Notes under the pieces: model-generated
What the model was told of the DNA's origin: nothing
Databases searched by the model: none
The model's input: the letters and a program-made list of their open reading frames with translations, nothing else
Origin: Bacteroidota bacterium
GTDB lineage: Bacteria > Bacteroidota > Bacteroidia > NS11-12g > UBA9320
DNA length: 49,085 nucleotides
Assembly: GCA_018700895.1 (NCBI GenBank)
Contig: JABIUV010000014.1
Coordinates: 1 to 49,085 of the forward strand
Reading direction: 5' to 3'
Made by a program: the position numbers and the translations under genes
In this document: piece by piece, positions 16,531 through 24,419 of the stretch
Numbering within the stretch: position 1 is the stretch's first letter
Layout: each line of letters starts with the position of its first letter

Positions 16531-17273
16531 GATTTAGGGAGTTGAAGTAGTTCGCAGGCTTTTTCGCTAGCGAGCTGTTCAGCTACTTTTTTAGACTTAC
16601 CTCTAGCGTCAGCTATTTTGACATCGTCAATATAGACGCCAATGATGTAAATTTTGATGTTTTGTTTCCCTTCGTCGTTAAGTACTCTAAATTCTAGAGT
16701 CTTTTTTTCTTTCTGAGCGTGTTGATTTAACAAACTTTTAAAATTGACCGTAACGTCCTTAAGGGTATCAAAATCAAGATGTGGTGTTACAATCTTCTTC
16801 TTTATAAATCGTTTGGTGAAAGAGTATCCTTTGTCTAAATATACGGCACCTACTAATGCCTCTAGTGCATTACCCGATATGGTTCTTACTGCAGCTCGGT
16901 TCTTAGATATATTTTTTGCGTAAACAATATGCTCGTGTATGCCCATATTTTGAGCTATGTCAGCAAGCATCTTTCTACTCACGCTTTTGCTACGCATTTC
17001 TGTCAAAAAACCTTCACCTTGAAAAGGAAATTTTTTAAAAAGGAGTTCTGCAATCACCAAATCCAATACAGCATCGCCTAGGTATTCTAAACGTTCGTTA
17101 TTGTTTTTGGCATCTATTCCTTTGAGTCTAGCAGATGTAGAATTATGAAGAAACGCCTGTCTGTACAGGCGTGGTGTCGAGGGAAAAAATCCAAGTAATT
17201 GGTATAACCCTTTGTAGAAGGTTTTATTATTAGATAAGTTGGTGAGGTATATTTTTTTGAGGCTGTTGATCAC
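16527..17273 (-). CDS. rnc: Ribonuclease III
   Basis: Double-strand-specific endoribonuclease that processes rRNA precursors and other structured RNAs. The RNase III signature is NNERLEYLGDAVLD (about residues 58-71), and the second acidic cluster is in GNALEALVGAVYLDKG. The C-terminal double-stranded-RNA-binding domain spans about 175-245 (FKSLLNQHAQKEKKTLEF, ending KKVAEQLASEKACELL). The 248-residue protein starts with GTG, only 3 nt after the fabF stop, so it belongs to the acpP-fabF-rnc unit, a gene order also common elsewhere. It overlaps gltX by 4 nt at the 3' end. Confidence 0.95.
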   Translation of the reverse strand: MINSLKKIYLTNLSNNKTFYKGLYQLLGFFPSTPRLYRQAFLHNSTSARLKGIDAKNNNERLEYLGDAVLDLVIAELLFKKFPFQGEGFLTEMRSKSVSRKMLADIAQNMGIHEHIVYAKNISKNRAAVRTISGNALEALVGAVYLDKGYSFTKRFIKKKIVTPHLDFDTLKDVTVNFKSLLNQHAQKEKKTLEFRVLNDEGKQNIKIYIIGVYIDDVKIADARGKSKKVAEQLASEKACELLQLPKS

Positions 17274-17276
17274 AGC

Positions 17277-18527
17277 TTAGTCGCATTTGCCCATAATAAC
17301 CGAAGCATTATGTCCACCAAAACCAAAGGTATTACTTAGGGCGTATTTAACTTCTCTTTTTTGAGCCGTATTGAAGGTGAAATTCAACTTAGGGTCCACT
17401 TGATCATCATCGGTAAAATGATTAATAGTAGGTGGTACTATACCCTCGTTGATAGCTAATAAGCAAGCCAATGCCTCTACAGCTCCTGCAGCTCCTAGTA
17501 GGTGACCTGTCATGGATTTGGTTGAGCTAATATTTAGATTGTACGCGTATTTACCAAACACACTCTTTATAGCTTTAGTTTCACTAATATCACCCAATGG
17601 TGTAGAAGTACCGTGTACATTCACGTAGTCTATGTCTTCTGGGTTTAATTTAGCATCACGTAGAGCTATTTTCATAACATTGGTAGCACCCAATCCTTCT
17701 GGATGAGGAGCTGTAATGTGATGAGCATCTGCCGTCATTCCACCTCCAAGAATTTCACCATAAATCTTTGCACCACGTGCTTTGGCAAATTCATATTCTT
17801 CTAAAATAAGGGAAGCGGCACCTTCTCCAAGAACAAAACCATCTCTACCAGCATCAAATGGGCGAGAAGCAGTTTGTGGACTATCGTTTCGTTCCGACAA
17901 GGCTTTCATACTGTTAAATCCCCCTACAGCTGCTTGTGTCACACACCCTTCTGATCCACCAGTGACTATAGCCTTGGCCATACCCCAACGGATGTAATTA
18001 AAGGAGTCGATTATTGCATTATTTGAGGAAGCACAAGCCGAGATAGTTCCAAAGTTTGGTCCTCTGAAACCATATTTGATAGAGATATAACCTGGGGCAA
18101 TATCACCTATCATTTTAGGAATAAAAAAGGGATTAAACCTAGGAGTACCATCTCCTAAAGTAAAATCCCTAACTTCTTTTTCCAGTGAGATGAGTCCACC
18201 AATACCAGAACCCCATATGACGCCTACATCTTCTGGCTCAAAATTGGAAGAAAGGATATTAGAATCCTTCACTGCTTCGTCGGCAGCGACCATGGCATAC
18301 TGGGTGAAAATATCCATTTTTCGAGCTTCTTTGCGGTCCAAATGGTCTTTTACATCGAAGTTTTTTACCTCGCAAGCAAACTTCGTCTTAAATTTTTCGG
18401 TATCGAAACGCGTAATAGCAGCAGCTCCACTTGCACCACTAGCAAGGGCTTGCCAAAACTCTGGAGCAGTGTTGCCCGTTGGAGTTAGAGCACCAATTCC
18501 AGTAACTACTACACGTTTTAGAGACAT
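17277..18527 (-). CDS. fabF: Beta-ketoacyl-ACP synthase II
   Basis: Condensing enzyme of fatty acid elongation, 416 residues. The Cys-His-His triad is clear: Cys in ISACASSNNAI (about 162-172), first His in VHGTSTPLGD (about 302-311), second His in GHLLGAAGAVE (about 339-349). The N-terminus MSLKRVVVTGIGALTPTGN and the C-terminal NTFGFGGHNA are typical of FabF. acpP lies 22 nt upstream and rnc 3 nt downstream on the same strand. Confidence 0.97.
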   Translation of the reverse strand: MSLKRVVVTGIGALTPTGNTAPEFWQALASGASGAAAITRFDTEKFKTKFACEVKNFDVKDHLDRKEARKMDIFTQYAMVAADEAVKDSNILSSNFEPEDVGVIWGSGIGGLISLEKEVRDFTLGDGTPRFNPFFIPKMIGDIAPGYISIKYGFRGPNFGTISACASSNNAIIDSFNYIRWGMAKAIVTGGSEGCVTQAAVGGFNSMKALSERNDSPQTASRPFDAGRDGFVLGEGAASLILEEYEFAKARGAKIYGEILGGGMTADAHHITAPHPEGLGATNVMKIALRDAKLNPEDIDYVNVHGTSTPLGDISETKAIKSVFGKYAYNLNISSTKSMTGHLLGAAGAVEALACLLAINEGIVPPTINHFTDDDQVDPKLNFTFNTAQKREVKYALSNTFGFGGHNASVIMGKCD

Positions 18528-18549
18528 CTCTTATATTTTGTGGATGATA

Positions 18550-18786
18550 TTATCCTGCGTTTTCAGTAATATAGGTTACTGCATCACCTACTGTAGCAAT
18601 TTTTTCTGCTTGTTCATCAGGTATAGCGATGTTGAACTCTTTTTCAAATTCCATGATTAACTCAACTGTATCAAGAGAGTCAGCTCCTAAGTCATTAGTG
18701 AAACTCGCTTCGTTTGTTACTTCAGATTCTTCAACACCTAATTTATCTACGATAATTGAGGTTACTTTTACTGCTATGTCAGACAT
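18550..18786 (-). CDS. acpP: Acyl carrier protein
   Basis: 78-residue acidic helical carrier of growing acyl chains. The phosphopantetheine attachment Ser lies in [12 protein letters not shown] (about residues 32-43). The start [20 protein letters not shown] at 18786 is the family N-terminus; an upstream extension to 18840 would cross the promoter box and is rejected. It is the first gene of acpP-fabF-rnc. Confidence 0.97.
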   Translation of the reverse strand: MSDIAVKVTSIIVDKLGVEESEVTNEASFTNDLGADSLDTVELIMEFEKEFNIAIPDEQAEKIATVGDAVTYITENAG

Positions 18787-18809
18787 ATTAATTTTATTTT
18801 TGTTGGGTG

Positions 18810-18841
18810 CAAAGAACATTTTTTTAGATAAATTAGACAAA
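18810..18841 (-). promoter_or_regulatory. Promoter of acpP-fabF-rnc
   Basis: On the minus strand TTTG is followed after 20 nt by GTTCTTTG, a near match to the Bacteroidota TTTG-N19/21-TAnnTTTG promoter. The -7 box ends 23 nt before the acpP ATG. Confidence 0.6.
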
Positions 18842-18882
18842 AATTATTTGCATTAACTCAAATACACGTTTCAACCATAGCA

Positions 18883-19293
18883 ATGCAGTCTTTATTCACG
18901 GCCTCTGAGTTCGTTTTAAAATACCCGAAAATATACGGTATAGCTACGCCTTTGAGACATCTGAAGTTAGGATATGTACTCATTACTCACGCAGATTTCG
19001 ATGTCGTGTACGAAAAAGAAATATTTAATTTTAACAGAGAAAGTGAGCATCAAGCCTACCTTTTGACTTATTTAGATGATGATACGCAACTGCTCGTGAT
19101 AAAGAATAAAGGTACGCAGCAGTATTTTTATCCTAAATACAAACAAGTTGATTATTTGTTGTGTAGTATATCTGAAGGTGAAATTAATATAGAAATAGTT
19201 AAAATAGTTTCGAAACTTAAAGGAATATCGATTTGTTTTGCATTGGATAATCCCAACAAAAAAGATCTTCTTAATTTTACACAATTACAATGA
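18883..19293 (+). CDS. IPExxxVDY family protein
   Basis: 136-residue protein of unknown function. It shows the family's naming region in variant form, YPKYKQVDYLLCS (about residues 84-96), where the usual I-P-E is replaced by Y-P-K while VDY is kept. The family is largely restricted to Bacteroidota and commonly sits next to pyruvate kinase, as here: the TGA overlaps the pyk ATG (ATGA). No signal peptide or membrane segment is seen, so it is presumably cytosolic. It is divergent from acpP, sharing a 96-nt intergenic region. Confidence 0.75.
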   Translation: MQSLFTASEFVLKYPKIYGIATPLRHLKLGYVLITHADFDVVYEKEIFNFNRESEHQAYLLTYLDDDTQLLVIKNKGTQQYFYPKYKQVDYLLCSISEGEINIEIVKIVSKLKGISICFALDNPNKKDLLNFTQLQ

Positions 19294-20729
19294 ACCAAAA
19301 CGTTAAGTATAATAAGACAAAAATCATTGCTACTATGGGGCCTGCTTGTGCAGATGTTCCTACACTCAAAAAAATAATTGAGGCAGGTGTAGATGTGTGT
19401 AGAGTGAATTTTTCACACGGTGATTGGGATACACATCTGCAAGTAATCAATAATGTAAGACAGGCAAACAAAGAATTAGGCACTAATGTAGCAATACTAG
19501 GTGACTTACAAGGGCCTAAATTAAGAATAGGTGAAGTGAGGAATAACAAGATGCTACTGGAGACAGGAGCTACTATGACACTCACCACCAAAGCTACGGT
19601 TAGCGAAGGTAACGTCATATATGTAAAATACTCAACACTAGCACGTGATGTGAAAGTGGGAGAACGCGTATTGCTAGATGATGGTAAGTTAGAGCTAGAA
19701 TTCACCAAGCGGGTAGATGACGAAACGGTAGAAGCAGTGGTCCTTAACGGCGGTTACCTTAGTTCTAACAAAGGATTTAACTTGCCTAGTTCGGACCTAT
19801 CTGTAGATAGTTTGACACCCAAAGACAAGAAGGACTTAGAGTTTATAATGAAACATGACTTTGATTGGGTGGCCCTCTCATTCGTACGTCACGCACAGGA
19901 CATTATAGACCTAAAAGCCATTTTAAAAGAAAATGGTTGCGAAGCTCATATCGTAGCTAAGATAGAGAAACCACAAGCTGTAGAAAATATAGATGCCATC
20001 ATAGCAGAGACTAATGCTATTATGGTAGCAAGAGGAGACCTCGGTGTAGAGATGCCTATGGAACAAGTTCCTATGATTCAGAAGATGATAGTGAACAAGT
20101 GTATAGATGCAAGTAAACCTGTGATTATCGCTACCCAAATGATGGAGAGTATGATAACTTCGCCTACACCTACTCGTGCAGAAGCGAGTGATGTAGCTAA
20201 TGCTGTAATGGATGGTGCAGATGCAGTGATGCTTAGTGCAGAAACATCTGTAGGTGATTATCCAGTGAAAGCTGTGCAAGCTGTGGAGCGAATATTAGGA
20301 AGTACCGAGCTAGGTTGGGATGTGTATAACAAGATTAAAAAACCAGACCCTACCTCACCCTCATTTATTAGTGATAGAATATGCTACGCTACCGTAAGTA
20401 TGAGTGCGGGAATTGGAGCTAATGCTATATTGAGTATGACACAATCAGGTTACACCGCATACAAAATCGCCAGTGGAAGGCCTAATTGTGACGTGTTTAT
20501 ATTCACAGCAAATAAGCGACTACTTACCAGACTAAGTTTGGTGTGGAATGTAAGAGCTTATTACTATGATAAAATGAGTAATACCGATGACACCATTCGT
20601 GACGTTATAAATATGCTCAAGGCAGAAAAATTACTGAATGATGGAGACGTAGTGATAAATACTGCTGCAATGCCAGTGGCCGAAAAGAAAAAAACAAACG
20701 CGGTAAAAATAAGCACGGTAGGTGAGTGA
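19290..20729 (+). CDS. pyk: Pyruvate kinase
   Basis: Final glycolytic enzyme, PEP plus ADP to pyruvate plus ATP. 479 residues. The N-terminal KTKIIATMGPACAD and CRVNFSHGDW, the catalytic Lys motif in AHIVAKIEKPQAVENIDAII, the metal-binding MVARGDLGVEMP and the ATQMMESMI segment are all present. The barrel, the B domain (about 75-170) and the C-terminal domain with ILSMTQSGYTA are complete. It is coupled upstream by ATGA to the IPExxxVDY gene and overlaps the DUF2480 gene by 8 nt downstream. Confidence 0.97.
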   Translation: MNQNVKYNKTKIIATMGPACADVPTLKKIIEAGVDVCRVNFSHGDWDTHLQVINNVRQANKELGTNVAILGDLQGPKLRIGEVRNNKMLLETGATMTLTTKATVSEGNVIYVKYSTLARDVKVGERVLLDDGKLELEFTKRVDDETVEAVVLNGGYLSSNKGFNLPSSDLSVDSLTPKDKKDLEFIMKHDFDWVALSFVRHAQDIIDLKAILKENGCEAHIVAKIEKPQAVENIDAIIAETNAIMVARGDLGVEMPMEQVPMIQKMIVNKCIDASKPVIIATQMMESMITSPTPTRAEASDVANAVMDGADAVMLSAETSVGDYPVKAVQAVERILGSTELGWDVYNKIKKPDPTSPSFISDRICYATVSMSAGIGANAILSMTQSGYTAYKIASGRPNCDVFIFTANKRLLTRLSLVWNVRAYYYDKMSNTDDTIRDVINMLKAEKLLNDGDVVINTAAMPVAEKKKTNAVKISTVGE

Positions 20730-21231
20730 AATAGTAAATAAAGTAGCCCAAAGTGGTATTATCACGCTCGATCTGGAAGATATGGTTCCGGACAGAGAGG
20801 CTGCACATATTGATGTTTTTGAACAGCTCTTTCAGGGCCTCATACTAAGAGAAAAAGATTTCAGGGCTTGGGTAAAGGAGCACGATTGGAGTGCTTATGA
20901 AGACAAAAATATAGCGGTGTATTGTAGCACCGATGCTATTATTCCTACGTGGGCGTTCATGCTTATCGCATCGGCACTTAGACCGTATACCACTCATGTA
21001 TATTTTACAAGACCTGAATTGCTATCGGCTCTATTAGCTGAGCGTGCATTAGCTGAGATAAACGAAGATGACTATGTTGACAAAAGAGTCGTTATAAAAG
21101 GTTGTGGAGATAGAGGTATAAGCAATCATGCCTATGTGCTACTTACCAATAAACTGGTAGGGGTAGCCAAAACGGTAATGTATGGTGAACCGTGTAGTAC
21201 GGTTCCTGTATACAAGAAAAGAAATCAGTGA
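20722..21231 (+). CDS. DUF2480 family protein
   Basis: 169-residue protein recognised as the Bacteroidota DUF2480 family. Typical stretches are SGIITLDLEDM near the N-terminus, VAVYCSTDAIIPTWAFM in variant form (IAVYCSTDAIIPTWAFML, about 72-89), and VVIKGCGDRGISNHAYVLLT (about 121-140). It begins with GTG inside the end of pyk (8-nt overlap). No catalytic role is established for the family. It closes the unit, followed directly by a strong hairpin terminator. Confidence 0.85.
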   Translation: MSEIVNKVAQSGIITLDLEDMVPDREAAHIDVFEQLFQGLILREKDFRAWVKEHDWSAYEDKNIAVYCSTDAIIPTWAFMLIASALRPYTTHVYFTRPELLSALLAERALAEINEDDYVDKRVVIKGCGDRGISNHAYVLLTNKLVGVAKTVMYGEPCSTVPVYKKRNQ

Positions 21232-21281
21232 TACTGGATAGTCTGGCTACAATATTAGTAGCCAGACTATCCAGTAGTTTT
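21232..21281. terminator. Perfect 19-bp hairpin, likely bidirectional terminator
   Basis: Arms at 21232-21250 and 21258-21276 are perfectly complementary, with loop AATATTA. The hairpin begins right after the DUF2480 stop and is followed by GTTTTGG on the plus strand. It sits between convergent genes. The U-tract is short on both sides. Confidence 0.8.
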
Positions 21282-21308
21282 GGTAAAAGTTAGTAATTAT
21301 CTCATTTC

Positions 21309-21887
21309 TTATTGATCGATGGCTTTCATGGCATCAAATCCCATTACGCGCTCACCATCTTTGTACTGCGATACAAATGCATCGTCTATGCCTAAGCTTT
21401 TTATGTCATTTCTAAATTGAACTGCATCCATCAAATCATCAAAATGTCCTATAACATAACGTTTCTTTCCGTCTACACTTTCCGCTTTAATGGTTTTTAG
21501 TTTTTCATTGAAAGATAGTAAATCCAAGTATTGGTAATATCCCATTTGAACTTGATATACCGTACCCATAGGAAGTTTGGTGGATGGTACGCTTGCTTTT
21601 AATGCCGTATATTGAGTCATGAGGGCCGACAATTTATTTGCCAATTCTTGCTTTTCTGCATTTGCAGCAGCCAGCTTAGCTTTCAGGTAGGCTAGCTCTT
21701 TTTGCAACTCCACTACTCTGATTTCGTGATTTTTTTTCAGCATCACCCATTTTTCAGGGTCCTTCTTGTAGGTGCGTATTTCTTTTTTTATAGCTCTTCG
21801 CTCTTTTTTGCTCAATGATTGTGCATTAGCAACGGTGACACTCACCATCAATGCTAAGAAGGTTACTGCCAAGGTTATTTTTTTCAT
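21309..21887 (-). CDS. Exported coiled-coil protein with SPOR-like C-terminus
   Basis: 192-residue protein with a Sec signal peptide (MKKITLAVTFLALMVSVTVA). A strongly charged coiled coil follows (about 25-95; ELQKELAYLKAKLAAANAEK). The C-terminal about 75 residues (VYQVQMGYYQYLDLLSFNEK, then KKRYVIGHFDDLMDAVQFRN) resemble a SPOR-type peptidoglycan-binding repeat. Probably periplasmic, perhaps associated with the cell wall. The precise role is unknown. Confidence 0.75.
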   Translation of the reverse strand: MKKITLAVTFLALMVSVTVANAQSLSKKERRAIKKEIRTYKKDPEKWVMLKKNHEIRVVELQKELAYLKAKLAAANAEKQELANKLSALMTQYTALKASVPSTKLPMGTVYQVQMGYYQYLDLLSFNEKLKTIKAESVDGKKRYVIGHFDDLMDAVQFRNDIKSLGIDDAFVSQYKDGERVMGFDAMKAIDQ

Positions 21888-21960
21888 ATCGGTGAATTAA
21901 ATGTTATGGCAAATTTACTTGAAAGGTGATCTTACTTTATTCATTAGAAATGTGATTAAC

Positions 21961-21968
21961 TACCTTTG
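21961..21968 (+). promoter_or_regulatory. -7 promoter box TACCTTTG of fumC
   Basis: Exact TAnnTTTG match, 18 nt before the fumC ATG. No clear -33 element at the usual distance. Confidence 0.5.
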
Positions 21969-21986
21969 TATCCATTTTAATGTACA

Positions 21987-23390
21987 ATGGAATATAGAAT
22001 AGAACGCGACAGTATAGGTGAAATACAGGTGCCAGCAGACAAGTATTGGGCAGCCCAAACACAACGATCTCTTGAGAATTTCAAAATAGGCAACCAGAAA
22101 ATGCCTATAGAAATCATACGAGCTTTTGGCGTACTAAAAAAATGTGCGGCTATGACCAATGCGGAGTTGGGTGTGCTTTCGCAAGAAAAAGCGGACCTGA
22201 TATCAGACGTATGTGATGAAATAATAGATGGTAAGCTGGATGATGAGTTTCCACTTGTAATATGGCAAACTGGCTCGGGAACCCAGAGCAATATGAATGT
22301 GAACGAAGTAATTGCCAATAGAGGTCACGTACTGAATGGCGGTAAACTTTCTGACGAAAAGAAATTTCTACACCCGAATGATGATGTAAATAAGTCACAA
22401 AGTAGTAACGACACATTCCCTACAGCAATGAGTATAGGAGTGTATAAGCAGATGATAGATTTTGCTATTCCAGGACTGCAAGTATTGAAAGACACGTTCA
22501 AGAAAAAAGCACGCGATTTTAAAGATATTGTAAAAATAGGCCGTACACATTTTATGGATGCTACTCCGCTTACGTTGGGTCAAGAATTTAGTGGATACAG
22601 AAGACAACTAGAAATGAGCATCGTAGCCATAGAAAATGCTATGATAGGTGCTCAAGAGATAGCTTTAGGAGGCACTGCAGTAGGTACGGGGCTTAATACT
22701 CCAAAAGGATATGACGTGATGGTAGCTGCCAAAATAGCTGCAGAAATGGCTATGCCGTTTCGCACTGCCGAAAACAAATTTGAAGCACTAGCTGCCCACG
22801 ATGCTATGGTAGAATTACACGGTGCACTAAAACGTGCCGCAGTAAGCTGTATGAAAATAGGTAACGACATCCGTATGCTAAGCTCAGGACCAAGAAGCGG
22901 TATAGGTGAAATAATAATACCTAGTAATGAGCCAGGTTCTAGTATTATGCCAGGCAAGGTAAACCCTACTCAGTGTGAGGCACTTACCATGGTGTGTGCT
23001 CAGGTGATGGGTAATGATGTAGCAGTAACTATAGGTGGCAGCAATGGCCACTTTGAGCTGAATGTATTCAAGCCTCTTATAGCAGCCAACGTATTGCAAA
23101 GTGCTAGAATATTAGGTCAGGCGTGCCTTTCTTTCAATGACAACTGTGTGGTAGGTATAGAACCAAATCTTACTGAGATACAGAAAAAACTAGATAGCTC
23201 ACTGATGCTAGTGACGGCTCTTAATACGCATATCGGTTATGACAATGCTGCCAAAATTGCCAAAAAAGCCTACGCTGAGAATACGACATTGAAAGAAGCG
23301 GGTGTTGCTCTTGGATTTCTTACTGCCGAGCAGTTTGACGAATGGGTGATTCCAGCGAATATGTGCGGAGATATAGAGCTTGGATTTTAG
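21987..23390 (+). CDS. fumC: Class II fumarate hydratase
   Basis: Iron-independent fumarase of the citric acid cycle, 467 residues, cytosolic homotetramer in this family. The superfamily signature [15 protein letters not shown] (about 317-331) holds the flexible catalytic loop. Other conserved parts are [29 protein letters not shown] and [18 protein letters not shown]. Aspartase is closely related, but the [20 protein letters not shown] region and the overall sequence favour FumC. The methyltransferase gene follows after 3 nt. Confidence 0.95.
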   Translation: MEYRIERDSIGEIQVPADKYWAAQTQRSLENFKIGNQKMPIEIIRAFGVLKKCAAMTNAELGVLSQEKADLISDVCDEIIDGKLDDEFPLVIWQTGSGTQSNMNVNEVIANRGHVLNGGKLSDEKKFLHPNDDVNKSQSSNDTFPTAMSIGVYKQMIDFAIPGLQVLKDTFKKKARDFKDIVKIGRTHFMDATPLTLGQEFSGYRRQLEMSIVAIENAMIGAQEIALGGTAVGTGLNTPKGYDVMVAAKIAAEMAMPFRTAENKFEALAAHDAMVELHGALKRAAVSCMKIGNDIRMLSSGPRSGIGEIIIPSNEPGSSIMPGKVNPTQCEALTMVCAQVMGNDVAVTIGGSNGHFELNVFKPLIAANVLQSARILGQACLSFNDNCVVGIEPNLTEIQKKLDSSLMLVTALNTHIGYDNAAKIAKKAYAENTTLKEAGVALGFLTAEQFDEWVIPANMCGDIELGF

Positions 23391-23393
23391 CCT

Positions 23394-24038
23394 GTGAGTA
23401 CTAAGTTAAAACCCTTTAGGCTAAAGACTATTGGTAAGTATACCGACAAAAAAGACCTTAAAATATTGGATATAGGCTCGGGCAGTCACTCGAGTACTAT
23501 CACCAAAAAATGGCTGCCTCAGTGCCACTATACTGGTGTAGATAGAGATGTGAGCTATGATAATACAGAAGAAGACATTCGAAACATGGATGAGTTTTTC
23601 CTGTTGGATCTTACAGAACTAGCATTTGATGCTATACCTGATGATACGTATGATGTGATCATAATGAGCCACGTGATAGAGCATCTGCACAATGGTGATC
23701 AGGTGCTGCCACTTTTGTTCCAAAAACTAAAAAAAGGAGGCTTGTTTTATATAGAGTTTCCATGTGAGGCCAGTGCCAGTTTTCCGAGTAAAAAAGAAAC
23801 GCTCAACTTTTTTGATGATGATACCCACGTGCGTATTTGGTCTATCAAAGAAGTAGCGAACATCTTTATGAAAGGAAAATTCAATGTAAAAATGGCGGGG
23901 AAAAATAGAAGCTGGATCAATATCGCTCTAATGCCTATCAAAATACCACTTCAACTCATCACCAAAGGCTATGTGCGCGGTGGCGTGTATTGGGATGCTT
24001 ATGGCTTTGCAGATTATCTGATAGCGGAGAAGGGGTAG
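23394..24038 (+). CDS. Class I SAM-dependent methyltransferase
   Basis: 214-residue methyltransferase with motif I ILDIGSGSHS (about 23-32), the acidic ribose-binding VDRD (about 49-52) and the post-II motif YDVIIMSHVIEHLHNGD (about 89-105). The C-terminal part (RSWINIALMPIKIPLQLITK) is hydrophobic and may attach to the membrane. The start is GTG, 3 nt after fumC. Substrate unknown; the class includes enzymes acting on glycolipid or polysaccharide intermediates. Confidence 0.85.
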   Translation: MSTKLKPFRLKTIGKYTDKKDLKILDIGSGSHSSTITKKWLPQCHYTGVDRDVSYDNTEEDIRNMDEFFLLDLTELAFDAIPDDTYDVIIMSHVIEHLHNGDQVLPLLFQKLKKGGLFYIEFPCEASASFPSKKETLNFFDDDTHVRIWSIKEVANIFMKGKFNVKMAGKNRSWINIALMPIKIPLQLITKGYVRGGVYWDAYGFADYLIAEKG

Positions 24039-24053
24039 GTGAAAGTATAATAA

Positions 24054-24213
24054 GTTCGTGGAGACACGAACAAATACACTCTGGTGACTTTTTATAATCC
24101 ATCGGGATTTCATATTTCTAAAACACGTGGTAATCCAAGAAAATTCGACCCCTCTTGGGTCGCACTTTTGGTTGCGGTATTTGGGTTATAAATATTAGAG
24201 CCCGAAGGGTTCT
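24054..24213. repeat. Run of three small hairpins in an intergenic region
   Basis: Three inverted repeats occur within 160 nt: GTTCGTG-GAGA-CACGAAC (24054-24071, perfect 7-bp stem), CGACCC-CTCTT-GGGTCG (24146-24162, perfect 6-bp stem) and AGAGCCC-GAA-GGGTTCT (24197-24213, one G-T pair). They lie between the convergent methyltransferase and small membrane-protein genes. None has a U-tract, so they are weak terminators by sequence; they may be RNA stability elements or the trace of a small repeat element. Confidence 0.5.
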
Positions 24214-24216
24214 TGT

Positions 24217-24411
24217 CTAAGGTAGATAATTGACAATTAGGATAATAATTAAAACCAAGCCGATTACCAGAAATCCATTTATATACCAAGGATCGTGAAT
24301 ATACTCCTTAAGCGTTTTCTTCCTTAAGACTAACCAGCATAAAGTACCTCCAGTTAGTCCAAAGATGATGTAGAATAAGATTTCAAAAATAAAACTAAGG
24401 AATAGTTCCAT
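24217..24411 (-). CDS. Small membrane protein downstream of fhs
   Basis: 64-residue protein with two hydrophobic helices (about 3-28, LFLSFIFEILFYIIFGLTGG, and 45-62, NGFLVIGLVLIIILIVNY) separated by the basic turn LRKKTLKEYIHDPW. The ATG is 8 nt after the fhs stop, so it is probably translated from the fhs message. Not a recognised family; described by composition only. Confidence 0.6.
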   Translation of the reverse strand: MELFLSFIFEILFYIIFGLTGGTLCWLVLRKKTLKEYIHDPWYINGFLVIGLVLIIILIVNYLP

Positions 24412-24419
24412 TGCCAGAC

